From Bacteroidota bacterium (GTDB taxonomy: Bacteria; Bacteroidota; Ignavibacteria; Kapaibacteriales; UBA2268): a DNA stretch of 35,071 nucleotides. Location of the stretch: assembly GCA_004322215.1 (NCBI GenBank), contig SCSM01000005.1, positions 1-35,071 on the forward strand, in the 5' to 3' direction. The stretch's first letter is position 1; each line of letters opens with the position of its first letter. Position numbers and translations under genes: made by a program. The notes beneath the pieces are model-generated. The model made no database searches. It was not told the DNA's origin and worked only from the letters and a program-made list of their open reading frames with translations. This document shows positions 25,317-35,048 of the stretch, piece after piece.

Positions 25317-26611
25317 TCATCTCCCGAAATTATATGCAAATCCAAGCCAGGGAACGAAAGGGAAGCCGCTGAAATCGGTTTCTGTAGTTGTCATTAATCC
25401 GAAGTCTGCAGATAAATTATCGCCGAAAAATCTTATTCCAAATGTAATTAATGCAACATCAGAAAATATCCAGTTTTCGGTTATTAATTTCACACTATTT
25501 GATGCACGTACCTCACCACCAAGTAAAATAATAAAGCTATCTCCGAAACTATCATCACTATATGGTAAGCCGAACCCTAATGTTAAGGCATTGTTATTAT
25601 CTCCGTATGTACCTGATGAATAAAATATTCCTCCGTTAAAGTCTTCAATCCCCATAATAAATCCACCAAATGATAAACCGAATTTCTCGGTATTGTAAGG
25701 TATTACTCTTAAATTTCCGTAAAACATTTGAGTAGATACTCCGGGCAATAAACTCATCCCTCCTGCTAATGAAACAAAATCTGTTACTCCTACTGCTACC
25801 ATTGGAAAAAAGATTTCAACCACTGAGAAATATCCTTCTCCGGCATCGAGAGGTCTGCCAGTCGGTGCAAAAAATAATCGTGTCCTGTTCGGGTCAAACC
25901 TTCTGAATTCGCCACTACCACTTGTCCAGCCAGTTTCTTTATTTCCGACACCTTTTCTGCCGGTATATCAATTATAATGTCTGAAGTAGTTTTAAATTTA
26001 TAAATATTATTTTTAAATGAAATAATGCGTCCAGTAATCTCGTTCCCATCCTTTAGAATAATTTTATGAAAATCATTGGATGAAGAATCAGAAAATTTCC
26101 TCGTGCTATCAGAAAATTCAGATATAGTTGTATCAATAATATCATTTGGTATTACCTGCAAATAGTTTGAAGGTGAAATAATTTTGGTATTATTATTACT
26201 TTTTGAAATTAAAAAACCGTATAGGATTTCCTTGTCATTCAAATGCACTTTTAATAATTTACTTTTATTTTTAAAAGAACTATCGAGAAATGAAATTTTA
26301 TAAGATTGATAATTATAATTAGATGATGGAATGAAATCTAATAAGTTTACAATAATTGAAATCTGTTTGATATTAAAACTCAAATATTCATTATTATTAG
26401 TAATAAGATTAATTGAATCCTGTGATTGTGAGAGTATTGTCCCAATAAATTCTGTTCCATCGAGCAGAACAACAAGACATTTTTTTTCTGATGAAGAATC
26501 ATCAGAAACCGGTGCTTCGTTCATAGCAGAAACAGAAATTAAAAGCATTGGGATAAGAAAAGAAATAATTGCCCAATAAATGACATTCTTCTTCATATAA
26601 TAACCTTTCAT
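25317..26611 (-). pseudogene. Outer-membrane protein gene split by a frameshift
   Basis: Two overlapping frames form one gene. The first (from 26611, or from the ATG at 26596, which gives a better MKKN signal peptide and has AAGG upstream) encodes a signal peptide and three small beta units of the form V-x-L-x-DG-x-x-x-x-G-x-I. The second (to 25317) encodes a barrel-like C-terminus. Reading the second frame upstream of its first Met gives FRRFDPNRTRLFFAPTGRPL, then GEGYFSVVEIFFPMVAVGVTD. From memory this closely fits a Bacteroidota family with FxxPNxTRxLFxPTxxxLxxGEGYxx. That sequence is out of frame with the first part, so one base is missing (a -1 shift) near 25925-25960. It is either a true pseudogene or a sequencing/assembly error. 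Intact length would be about 430 residues. Confidence 0.8.
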
Positions 26612-26687
26612 AATAATTAATAAAAACCATATTTGAATATTTAATTACAATTACCTCTCAAGCATGAGCAGGAGTGGCTTACATTTT

Positions 26688-28286
26688 TTAATTTGTTCGG
26701 CTGCCATTCTCCACCAAATTGGACTTTCGCCACCCCTCGTATATATGAGTAAGAAAAAAGTTTCTTTGCTTGTCAAGGAGGAGTTTAAGAATTGCAATCC
26801 TATCGACGCCTTTCATTGTATCTGAAAAGACTGACATAGCGGATTCCGTTTGCGTTGGAAACCACTCATACAAGTAACCCTGGGCAGCAAAAACATAAAC
26901 CGGATTCTTCATGCCAAGTGCTATTACCGGATTAAAATGTATGTCGAAATAATCGAGAGGAAGAATGAGAGCATACGATGAATCGTTCGACTTAATGGCT
27001 TTCTCCCAATCTCTATTGTCTGAAGCACTTACCGAGTTCATTTCTAATGCCTGAAGCTGGAGTGGCTTCACCGGGGAGAAATCTACTGACACAGCATCAA
27101 GCCGCCATACATCGGATAAAGTGGAGAGACGCAAACGAAGCGGTCCTTTTACGCTGCTAAGGTTGCATAATCGAATCGCACGTGAGAATGGTACCACATT
27201 TGCCTCCGGCGGCATCATACCTGCCTCCTTCCATGTTGTTCCATCTAACATTTCAATTTTAAGACTGCACTCACTAATCCAATCCCGAATGTTTCTTTGG
27301 AGTTTAGAATCATGCTCCAATGCCTGGTAAAACTGCAGTGTTGCATCTCCGAGAACAGCACCCATATAGCTATACACTTCATTAATCAATTCAGTATTGA
27401 TTGCGTGAATAAAAAGTGTTGCCTCCGATGCATCTTGCGGAAGTTTAAAATCAAATTCCAATGTGTCCCTGAAACCGGTGTTTATTGTAATATTTGTTAG
27501 ATTTGATTTCCAGTAACAATTATCCTTTGTCATAATATCATTCAGTAAATTTTTCCCGGAATTATCAATTGCTGCTACCGGAGCTTCTGTGTTTGGGAGT
27601 TGCCAGAGTACATTGTTTATGTCCAGGACAACCGAAGAGTTTTCCGGTGCATCTGCTACAAAAAGATTCACACTATTGAGCAGATGAGTTTCGGGTCTTT
27701 CATTGCTGACACGGACTGTAAGCCGGCAATCAGCGGGGACAAGTGAAGGAAGAAGACTGAATGTTTGGGCTTCGAGAGATTTTGAAACAGAAGTACCGAA
27801 TGCTTCTGCCTCCAGTCTGAACTGTTTACCATCGAAGGCGTACACATAAGGACAAGAACCGGTACCGGTATCGTGGGGGCGGTTGTCATAAGCCGGAAAC
27901 CTTTTGATACCGAATTCGTTGGGGGTTAGCAAAGCAGGCAATCCGGAAATCAGTACAAACGCCATAGGGACAACCCAAATTCCTTTCCAGGTGCTGGTTT
28001 GAAGACCCTCAATGAAGACAATATGATTGAAAGGTATTGAATCATCGAAAGGAACCGTCAGCCCTTGCTTCTTCAGGGTACCGCGTCCTTTTAAATGTGA
28101 GTCGGTAAAAGAAAAGGTTTCCAAAGTATACAGAAGTGAATCGTTGGTAAGTGCCCGGATTGGTCCGTTTCCCTCCTGCTCTTTTAAATCAGTTTTATTT
28201 TTCAAATTGTACGTTGCCGCACAGCCGCCTCCGATTATTGCGACAATTAGAATTAAAAGCCGAATAAAATATTTTGTAGCTTTCAT
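26688..28286 (-). CDS. Uncharacterised lipoprotein (532 aa)
   Basis: I place the start at the ATG at 28286 (MKATKYF...), with GAGG seven bases upstream, rather than at a TTG 12 bases earlier that falls on that ribosome-binding site. A lipobox IGGGC follows a hydrophobic segment. A second hydrophobic stretch (WVVPMAFVLISGLPALL, ~105-120) is followed by CPYVYAFDGKQFRLEAEAFGTS. This segment recurs, as I recall, in unnamed Bacteroidota/Chlorobiota lipoproteins; the rest is all-beta-like and unassigned. It lies between two other envelope-protein genes on the same strand. Envelope location is well supported; function unknown. Confidence 0.8.
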   Translation of the reverse strand: MKATKYFIRLLILIVAIIGGGCAATYNLKNKTDLKEQEGNGPIRALTNDSLLYTLETFSFTDSHLKGRGTLKKQGLTVPFDDSIPFNHIVFIEGLQTSTWKGIWVVPMAFVLISGLPALLTPNEFGIKRFPAYDNRPHDTGTGSCPYVYAFDGKQFRLEAEAFGTSVSKSLEAQTFSLLPSLVPADCRLTVRVSNERPETHLLNSVNLFVADAPENSSVVLDINNVLWQLPNTEAPVAAIDNSGKNLLNDIMTKDNCYWKSNLTNITINTGFRDTLEFDFKLPQDASEATLFIHAINTELINEVYSYMGAVLGDATLQFYQALEHDSKLQRNIRDWISECSLKIEMLDGTTWKEAGMMPPEANVVPFSRAIRLCNLSSVKGPLRLRLSTLSDVWRLDAVSVDFSPVKPLQLQALEMNSVSASDNRDWEKAIKSNDSSYALILPLDYFDIHFNPVIALGMKNPVYVFAAQGYLYEWFPTQTESAMSVFSDTMKGVDRIAILKLLLDKQRNFFLTHIYEGWRKSNLVENGSRTN

Positions 28287-28375
28287 AAAAGACCTCAAGC
28301 ATTATTCATTAATTTAAATGATTTTGAATTCTATTTTCCGCAAAAAAGCGGTTTTATTTCTTAAAAAAACAGTCA

Positions 28376-29263
28376 TCAGAACGACAAAAGCATGCTCAAT
28401 ACGGGACCAGCGGGCTTTATTGTATAAGAACTCCCTTCGAACTTTGTATTCATCTCATTTACTATAGGGTATGTGAAAAGCAAGCCCAAATAGTGAGGAA
28501 AAATATTAAACCCTAAAATGAGAACAGGATAAGTCTCTGAAACACTGATATCTATACCTCCATTAGAATATAAGTAGCCGCCTGTAACATTAGTAAAATG
28601 GTAACTGGTATTCCCGACCCCAAGCCCGGCAAATGGTCCCCTATAATTAAAGCCGTAAGGCATGTACAAGAAAAAGTATGTGTGTGAGCTGACACTACTC
28701 TCTCCTTCGAATGTAGAACCCCAACCACCAATGAACATGATAGAAGGATTTTCAAAAAGCGGAACCTGAATGTAAAACGACAATGCGATGTTGCTGTTGC
28801 TTTTGCTTCGGGTGAGTTGATTTAATTCTGATAAATCATTAAATATCAGTCCGACCGAAACATCGAAGCATATAGTCTCAAACATCGGACGTGATAGCCC
28901 TGTTGTATTTGGTGAAAGTGGAAGGGCATCAGTACCACGCATTTCATCCCAATGATTAATCCATCCAACATACTGGTTTACAAGTTCAGGTGAGATAGCA
29001 AAAGTAGAGTCCCGGAGCGTATCTTCAGTGGATTTTAACTTGACTGTTACCCACAAGCTGTTGTCCTCTGCCCTATAAAACGAGCAAGAGTAGAAGTTTT
29101 CGATGCTTTGAAATAGTCCGTATTTTGCTGCTTCTGTTGAATCAATGTCTTCACCGACACTGGGACTTATCACAACCAAGCGTTTGTCCTGGGCAGTTCC
29201 ACCAACTGGAAAAAGAGATGTGATGATGAATAATAAAGCACAGATGAAAATTTTCACTTTCAT
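28376..29263 (-). CDS. Predicted outer-membrane protein of unknown function (295 aa)
   Basis: The start is the ATG at 29263: AAGGAGG lies seven bases upstream, and the product then begins with a clean signal peptide (MKVKIFICALLFIITSLFPVGGTAQ). Upstream in-frame starts would put a charged tail before it. Residues ~30-140 look like a globular N-terminal part. The remainder alternates aromatic and small residues in Gly-rich strands (FIGGWGSTFEGESS, GPFAGLGVGNTSYHF) and ends LSMLLSF, with the C-terminal Phe typical of outer-membrane barrels. I recognise no family. It lies 89 bases upstream of the lipoprotein gene in the same direction, so a shared role in the envelope is possible. Confidence 0.75.
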   Translation of the reverse strand: MKVKIFICALLFIITSLFPVGGTAQDKRLVVISPSVGEDIDSTEAAKYGLFQSIENFYSCSFYRAEDNSLWVTVKLKSTEDTLRDSTFAISPELVNQYVGWINHWDEMRGTDALPLSPNTTGLSRPMFETICFDVSVGLIFNDLSELNQLTRSKSNSNIALSFYIQVPLFENPSIMFIGGWGSTFEGESSVSSHTYFFLYMPYGFNYRGPFAGLGVGNTSYHFTNVTGGYLYSNGGIDISVSETYPVLILGFNIFPHYLGLLFTYPIVNEMNTKFEGSSYTIKPAGPVLSMLLSF

Positions 29264-29486
29264 GGTCATTCCTCCTTGCGACTTGCTAACAAAATATTTT
29301 TTTTTACTCTTACTCATAATGATAAATTCATTAATAAAAACAAATATTCAAATATTAAGTTTTATAATAAATTCCATCTGCAAGTTAAATTTTCTATAAA
29401 AAATATATGTCATCAGCAAGTAAAAGTATTGTCAAAAAAATGTAAAAAATGTGCGGTGATTGTTCAAAAGTAAAAATTCTAATTTT

Positions 29487-30821
29487 TCACCCGGGAATTT
29501 TAGGGATAGCCGGAAGCATCTGTGAGTTCCCTTCTTCTATTGCTTTGTTGAATTTTACTTTCGATAGAAAAGCAATTCCAATAATGAAAAATATTATCAG
29601 TGACAAGATAGCAATCCTGTAGCTTCCGGTTAACTGAAGACCTATACCAAAGCATAGAGGTCCTAACCAACTCGAACCACGTTCACTTATTTCATAAATT
29701 CCGAAATATTCGGCTTCGCTTCCCCTGGGTATCATAGATGAAAAAGACGACCTGCTAAGTGCCTGGCTTGCTACTATAATTAACCCAAAGAATATTGATA
29801 GCGCATAAAATCCCGGCTCTCCGTTTAAATATCCGTAAGACCATACTAATGCCATACAAAATAAAAATAAAGTAACGATTATCGTTCGTTTTGCTCCGAT
29901 AAATTTTGATATATAATTGAAAATTATTGCACCTGATAATCCGACAAATTGTACAATCAATATTGCTTTAATTAATATATTAACGGATAATTTCAACTCT
30001 TCATGGCCAAATTGCGACGCAACATTAGTTATAGTTTGGATGCCGTCGCTATAAAAAAAGAATGCAATGAGAAACAAAAATGTGTGTGGATAGTTTTTCA
30101 ATTTCAGTAGTGTTTTTTTCAAATCATGAAATCCGGAATAGATGTAGTTACGGTTTGTTTGCTTCTTAGGTACGATATTAGGTATTTTTAAAAAGATAAC
30201 CGTTAATGTTATCCAGAATGCCCACCATATACCTGATAAACCCAGGCAAATTCTATAAATCTGACTTTCGGCATAAGAATGAGAAGACATATAATTTGTT
30301 AATAATAACTGAAATAAAAGAAGTATGCCGCCAGCAAAATACCCGATTCCCCAGCCGATTGTCGAAACAGAATCTCTTTCCTCATATTTTGCAATTATAG
30401 GAAGAAGAGAGTTATAAAAAACAACTGCAATGCCAAAGCTCAAATTAGCAATTATAAAAAGTATACCGCCGAAAATATAAGCTTTCCCATCTATAAAATA
30501 CATAGCAATTGTTGAAAAGGCACCGATATAACCAAATATTGCCAATCTTTCGATTTTTCTGTTCGCATAATCTGCAATTGCTCCGATTATCGGTAATAAA
30601 ATAATCTGAAGTAGCACAGATATCGAAATAATATATGGGAAAAAAGAACCAGCCCTGATACTTAATCCAAGTACATGAACGAACCCATTTGAATCAGATG
30701 CTGCCTTTGTGATTGTTGTTAAATGTGAAGGATAGAAAACTGATATGACTGAAGTGGCGAATGCACTTGCACCACAATCGAAGAAGAACCAGTACCAAAT
30801 ATTTTTTTTTAGCTTTTTCAT
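29487..30821 (-). CDS. MFS transporter, UMF1/Atg22-like family (444 aa)
   Basis: An integral-membrane major-facilitator protein with about twelve hydrophobic segments. The N-terminal WYWFFFDCGASAFATSVISVFYP corresponds to the YDFANSAF-type signature of the UMF1 family. The A-motif region is IGAIADYANRK (after helix 2), and the second half has a long cytoplasmic loop near residue 220 (KKQTNRNYIYSGFHDLKK) before helix 7. Bacterial members have no agreed substrate; the yeast relative exports amino acids from the vacuole. It follows the TonB-dependent receptor gene by 108 bases containing a hairpin, so linked expression is possible but unproven. Confidence 0.85.
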   Translation of the reverse strand: MKKLKKNIWYWFFFDCGASAFATSVISVFYPSHLTTITKAASDSNGFVHVLGLSIRAGSFFPYIISISVLLQIILLPIIGAIADYANRKIERLAIFGYIGAFSTIAMYFIDGKAYIFGGILFIIANLSFGIAVVFYNSLLPIIAKYEERDSVSTIGWGIGYFAGGILLLFQLLLTNYMSSHSYAESQIYRICLGLSGIWWAFWITLTVIFLKIPNIVPKKQTNRNYIYSGFHDLKKTLLKLKNYPHTFLFLIAFFFYSDGIQTITNVASQFGHEELKLSVNILIKAILIVQFVGLSGAIIFNYISKFIGAKRTIIVTLFLFCMALVWSYGYLNGEPGFYALSIFFGLIIVASQALSRSSFSSMIPRGSEAEYFGIYEISERGSSWLGPLCFGIGLQLTGSYRIAILSLIIFFIIGIAFLSKVKFNKAIEEGNSQMLPAIPKIPG

Positions 30822-30839
30822 AATTATTTTATAATTATT

Positions 30840-30898
30840 TTTCTCCGGTGAATTATGATTTTTTCAATTTGTTTTAAATCACAACAGCACCGGAGAAA
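30840..30898. repeat. 11-bp perfect inverted repeat with 37-base loop between receptor and transporter genes
   Basis: TTTCTCCGGTG (30840-30850) pairs perfectly with CACCGGAGAAA (30888-30898). On the minus strand it starts 31 bases after the receptor stop and ends 18 bases before the transporter ATG. No T-run follows on either strand, so it is not a standard terminator. It could be an RNA-processing or stability hairpin in an operon, or a structure in the transporter leader. Confidence 0.5.
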
Positions 30899-30929
30899 TA
30901 ATAATAATATTCGATGAATTAATTATGAT

Positions 30930-33641
30930 TTAAAAATTATATGTCAGTTTTCCTGAGACAAACCTGCCGATTTCAGGTGTTCCGATAAATTCATTGTGCT
31001 TAAAATCTAACAGGTTTGTACCTGCAACATTTAGTATCATATTCGGTACAAACGGTAAATTATAAGAAATAGACATATCAATAAGGCCATAAGGATTTAC
31101 TATTCCTTCGTAAACTGCAGATTTCACTCTAAATCCATCGTTGAATCTGTATCTTGCTTCAATTCCTAAACCGATATTCGGGAACTTGTATTCCAAAGCA
31201 AATGATGCTTTATGCTTCGGAGCATTTAAAGATAAATCCGATAATCCTTCTAATGCCATGAAGTAATTTTTATTCATGAATGAATAAGTACCTTTTATGG
31301 TCATTCTGTTACTAATAGCATAATCAATAGCTAAATCAATTCCCCAATATTCGATATTGCCGAAGTTTACCGGAGCAAGCATAATATCTTTTGGATATTT
31401 TGATTCCATGGGAGTAACCGTTCCAAGAGGAATCTGTGTTAGCCCGTACCCGATTTGTGTGGCTGCTTCTTCGGACCTAACTTCAGCTTCGGGTTCCGGC
31501 ATACCCTGGTCAATAAATATTTGCTTAATAAATGGTTTTAAATAATTTTTAGAATCAGTTCCATTGAGAAAAACATTCGGTGTAAAAACATTTTGCAACG
31601 TTATAAAGTCCTTAATTTTGTTGTAATAAAAATCTAAGCTGAATTGGAGTTTCTCATCGAATACACCTTTGTATCCGAGTTCAATCGTCTGAGTAACAGT
31701 AGGCCTTAAAGCTGATATATCTGTTACAGCAGAATCGTTTATATCATTAAACGGAAAGGGGTCACCTTGATATACTTTACCCATATTCAATAACCTTAAT
31801 AAACTACTTACCTGTTGTGCATCTGGAATGGGAACGTTATTAATTAAAGCTTCTAATAGCTGTTTGGTTGGTGGGTCGTCAACAGAGTTACTAAGTAAAG
31901 TTAATCCCTCTTTCCATAAAGTCGAAGCACTGGCAACCGGAATCGAGCTCGTATCTCCGGTATAAGTTGTATGGAATTGTAAGCCATTTTTTCTGTCAAA
32001 GTGATAACCTGTTAATGGAACACCACTTCCCCTTAAGTCAAACCAAAAATCCTTTAAATCCAGAGGAAAATCAAACACATTACCATAAGCAACCATGTCT
32101 AAATACAAATCACTGGATGCAGGCGATGCATAAGCAGTGTTATATGTCAATCTGAAGTTTTGATTTTCAATGGGTTTAAATACCAAAGCAGCTCTTGGGG
32201 AGAATACGATATCATTCAGTGAATTATGCTTATCAATTCTACCTGCCAGCACCAGGTCAAGTTTATCAGGTATAATTTGTGTTTCGGATTGGATGTAACC
32301 ACCGAATTCATTAATATCATCTTTATTTTCATTTAATCCGTTTATCGTGCCGAAAGTTTTCGGTCTTGTCAGGAACATATCTGCACCATAAGTAAGCTTT
32401 TCCCAATCTGAAAAAGAAAATCCATGCTGCAACTGAACGACAAATTTTTGAGAATTGTCTTTTATCGTATCACCGGTATTGAGAAGATATGTATTTCCTG
32501 CATCATTTTGATTCAGATAAACATTAGCCATAAAGTCGCCCCAGTTATACCTTGCCTGAATATACATATTACTGAAATTATTTGCCATCGCCGCTCCCTG
32601 GTCGGTTATATCAATATTTTTTACAGCATTTGAGTAACCAAATGAGACGAAAGCATTCATGTTGTCCGAAAACAAATAATCCAACCTTGCATTAACATTA
32701 TAATTACTTATTTTATTATCACGTGGTACATAAGTTATGCCGCCTCTTTTTTCGTTAGAATCAATGTAATTCCAGTCTTGTGCAGATGTATATTGTGCAG
32801 TTATTTTATAACCGAAATTATCTCCGAATGTCCCTGCATTTCGGATTGCCCCCTGCATAAAAGACATTTCTCCACCCGATAAAGATATGGTTGTACCTTT
32901 TGAAGCAAAAGGAGATTTAGTGATTATATTTACAATGCCATTGCTTGCATTGGGTCCCCAAAGAGCTGAACCCGGTCCGAGAACCACTTCAATCCTGTCA
33001 ATATCATCTTCGATAATCGGAAATAAATACGAAACATTTGCTTTTAAAGCCGAAAGGTTCGCCAGCCGTCCGTCTGTGAATGTGAGTGTTGCACCTGAAA
33101 ATACATTATTTAAACCGCGTATCGAATAATCTTTTTGCATTAATCCTTTTTGTACCATATCCACTCCCTGAACAGTGCGGATATTATCAATAGGGGTCAA
33201 AGAATTATTCTGAGATATTTCTTTTGAATCAACTATGCTTATCGAAGCGGGAGCATCGAGGGCTTTTTCACTTTTTCTCGAAGCAGTAACGATTACAGCA
33301 CCCATTTTTACAGCATCATCTTCCATTTCGATATTAATTACCTTATTATCACTTTCCATTACTCTGAGAATGCCGTAATCTAACTTTTTGTACCCAAGCA
33401 TACTGAACTTGAGTTGGTAATCACCGGGTGGGATATTTTTGACAGTAAACTCTCCTTTATTATCCGTCCATGTGCCCAGAATTTTTGTACTGTCGGTTTG
33501 GTCGATTAATTGTAGACGAACACCGGTGAGTGTGGTAAATGTACCTTTTTCGGATACAGTGCCGGAAATGGTACTTGTTTGTGCATTCGCCATTATGCAC
33601 GTATTGAGAAGAATAATGCAGAAAAAAAATACTTTTTTCAT
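30930..33641 (-). CDS. TonB-dependent outer-membrane receptor (903 aa)
   Basis: The signal peptide is MKKVFFFCIILLNTCIMANAQ. A carboxypeptidase-regulatory-like domain (~22-105, GVRLQLIDQTDSTKILGTWTDNKGEF) is followed by a plug domain (~118-240, with ALDAPASISIVDSKEI, RGLNNVFSG and VVLGPGSALWGPNASNGIVNIIT). The remaining ~650 residues are barrel strands ending LTYNF with the C-terminal Phe. This is an active importer of a large or scarce substrate energised by TonB; no TonB/ExbBD genes or SusD partner are nearby, so the substrate is unknown. The start has GGAG upstream. It lies 33 bases after the GNAT-like gene, probably in one transcription unit with it. Confidence 0.92.
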   Translation of the reverse strand: MKKVFFFCIILLNTCIMANAQTSTISGTVSEKGTFTTLTGVRLQLIDQTDSTKILGTWTDNKGEFTVKNIPPGDYQLKFSMLGYKKLDYGILRVMESDNKVINIEMEDDAVKMGAVIVTASRKSEKALDAPASISIVDSKEISQNNSLTPIDNIRTVQGVDMVQKGLMQKDYSIRGLNNVFSGATLTFTDGRLANLSALKANVSYLFPIIEDDIDRIEVVLGPGSALWGPNASNGIVNIITKSPFASKGTTISLSGGEMSFMQGAIRNAGTFGDNFGYKITAQYTSAQDWNYIDSNEKRGGITYVPRDNKISNYNVNARLDYLFSDNMNAFVSFGYSNAVKNIDITDQGAAMANNFSNMYIQARYNWGDFMANVYLNQNDAGNTYLLNTGDTIKDNSQKFVVQLQHGFSFSDWEKLTYGADMFLTRPKTFGTINGLNENKDDINEFGGYIQSETQIIPDKLDLVLAGRIDKHNSLNDIVFSPRAALVFKPIENQNFRLTYNTAYASPASSDLYLDMVAYGNVFDFPLDLKDFWFDLRGSGVPLTGYHFDRKNGLQFHTTYTGDTSSIPVASASTLWKEGLTLLSNSVDDPPTKQLLEALINNVPIPDAQQVSSLLRLLNMGKVYQGDPFPFNDINDSAVTDISALRPTVTQTIELGYKGVFDEKLQFSLDFYYNKIKDFITLQNVFTPNVFLNGTDSKNYLKPFIKQIFIDQGMPEPEAEVRSEEAATQIGYGLTQIPLGTVTPMESKYPKDIMLAPVNFGNIEYWGIDLAIDYAISNRMTIKGTYSFMNKNYFMALEGLSDLSLNAPKHKASFALEYKFPNIGLGIEARYRFNDGFRVKSAVYEGIVNPYGLIDMSISYNLPFVPNMILNVAGTNLLDFKHNEFIGTPEIGRFVSGKLTYNF

Positions 33642-33674
33642 AATAACTCCAAAATATGATTAATAAAAATACAG

Positions 33675-34784
33675 TTAATTTGATATTTGAATAACTTTTT
33701 TTGCATATATCCCAAATTCTTTATAGGGTTCGTATTCAAGATGATTTGCAATTGATTCTGAAGCCGTGTTCCCTTCTGTAATCCATACACCAACAGATTC
33801 TTTGAAATTGCTTAACAGCTTGCAGAAAATCTTTGTGCCTAATAAAAAACCTCTTGAATTCCTGTACTTTTTTTTCATACCATAAGCAAAAACCAGGAGT
33901 CTCGCCATTTTTTTCCTGGTAAATAGAATATTGATTTTTTTAAAAATTCCGTTAGCACCATTATATTTTTTTATAAGCGGATTTATGTCATACATACTGA
34001 TAATAAATCCTGCAGGTTCATTTTTAAAATAAATTATATAAACCAATGAAGGACTGATAGCAAGGAATAATCTCCGTATTAAATAAAGGTATTCAGAGAA
34101 AGAAATTTGTGAATAATGATAGTTTTCACTGAATGCCTCTTCATAAATTTCTGAAATTGCCCTGATATCTTTAAATATACTCAGCCAGCTTACTTTTTTA
34201 CATGAATAATCACCGATTTTTAATGGCGTTATGCTGTCATCCAGATATTTTTTTACTACTTCAGTGCAATTTGTATTTTTCCATGTTTTCCCGATTTTTA
34301 TTATTTCAAATCCAAGTTGAGCCATTAATTCGTTATAAAATTCAGGATTATAAATTTCATAAAAGGCAGGCATTTCTTTGAAATTATTCAACAGGAGACC
34401 TGCTGAGCCATAGTATTGGGGATTGAAGGGACCTTCGAGTTGTGAAATTTTTTCCTGACTGCATATTTTAAACATCTCATCGAATAGGTATTTTACAGCA
34501 GTAAAATCATTGATACTTTCAAAATAACCAAAATAAGCTTCCCTATCCCGGGTATTAACTACAAAAGAAGCTCTCGAAATACAATCTCCATTCTTATAGC
34601 ATAAAAATAATTTTAGTTTATTCGAATGAAAATATGGATTTCTTTTGGAATCCAACTGCCGCCTTACTTCCGATTTAATTTCGGGCACCCAACATGGATT
34701 ACCGGAATATATTCTTTCAGGAAGACTTAGGAAATCCTTCCATCCTGCTTTATCCCTAACCTCGATGACCTTGTAATCACTCAT
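33675..34784 (-). CDS. GNAT-like acyltransferase-fold protein (369 aa)
   Basis: The N-terminal part reads RIYSGNPCWVPEIKSEV...LDSKRNPYF and then FLCYKNGDCISRASFVVN. This fits a widespread uncharacterised family (similar to E. coli YghO) with the pattern YxxxPxWVPPL...xxxNPFF...GRIxA and an acyl-CoA N-acyltransferase fold. EGPFNPQYYGSAGLLLNNF at ~115-135 is a second family signature. There is no signal peptide, so it is cytoplasmic. Substrates of the family are not known to me. It is the first gene of a likely unit with the TonB-dependent receptor 33 bases downstream. A TAATTTTG element at 34819-34826 could be its promoter. Confidence 0.75.
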   Translation of the reverse strand: MSDYKVIEVRDKAGWKDFLSLPERIYSGNPCWVPEIKSEVRRQLDSKRNPYFHSNKLKLFLCYKNGDCISRASFVVNTRDREAYFGYFESINDFTAVKYLFDEMFKICSQEKISQLEGPFNPQYYGSAGLLLNNFKEMPAFYEIYNPEFYNELMAQLGFEIIKIGKTWKNTNCTEVVKKYLDDSITPLKIGDYSCKKVSWLSIFKDIRAISEIYEEAFSENYHYSQISFSEYLYLIRRLFLAISPSLVYIIYFKNEPAGFIISMYDINPLIKKYNGANGIFKKINILFTRKKMARLLVFAYGMKKKYRNSRGFLLGTKIFCKLLSNFKESVGVWITEGNTASESIANHLEYEPYKEFGIYAKKVIQISN

Positions 34785-34818
34785 AATGTAACTATTTGTT
34801 TGATTAAAATGAACGATG

Positions 34819-34826
34819 CAAAATTA
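34819..34826 (-). promoter_or_regulatory. Candidate -7 element for the GNAT-like gene
   Basis: The minus strand reads TAATTTTG, matching TAnnTTTG, with its end 35 bases before the ATG at 34784, a typical leader length. No convincing -33 TTG is seen at 19-21 bases upstream. Confidence 0.3.
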
Positions 34827-35023
34827 GAGTTGCATAAAATGGATTTAGTCCCGATAATGTAAAAGAATTGTCAAAAAATTGTCATAAAGAGAAATGGAAA
34901 TTTCAATTTAGAAAAGTTATAATAATACTGTTGTCCTGAGTTTCGCAAGTAAAAAAAAACCGATGGGCCCAAAAACATAAGTATCATAATACCAATGACA
35001 TGTAAAATTGACTATGAATAAAA

Positions 35024-35034
35024 TGGGTGTCTCA
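35024..35034 (+). repeat. Putative insertion-sequence terminal motif, right copy
   Basis: TGGGTGTCTCA matches the left-edge motif (29-39, minus strand) at 10 of 11 positions and lies 14 bases before the ATG of the right-edge transposase start. See the left copy for the reasoning; the inner part of the element is outside the window. Confidence 0.45.
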
Positions 35035-35048
35035 TTATATTCGCAGAC

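Noticed and set aside
25925-25960. Programmed -1 ribosomal frameshift to join the two outer-membrane frames
   Set aside because: No standard X-XXY-YYZ slippery heptamer or obvious downstream pseudoknot is visible; a base loss or sequencing error explains it more simply.
28335-28350. CCGC-A6-GCGG hairpin as a terminator
   Set aside because: The stem is only four base pairs, and the T-run needed on the minus strand lies in the loop rather than after the stem.
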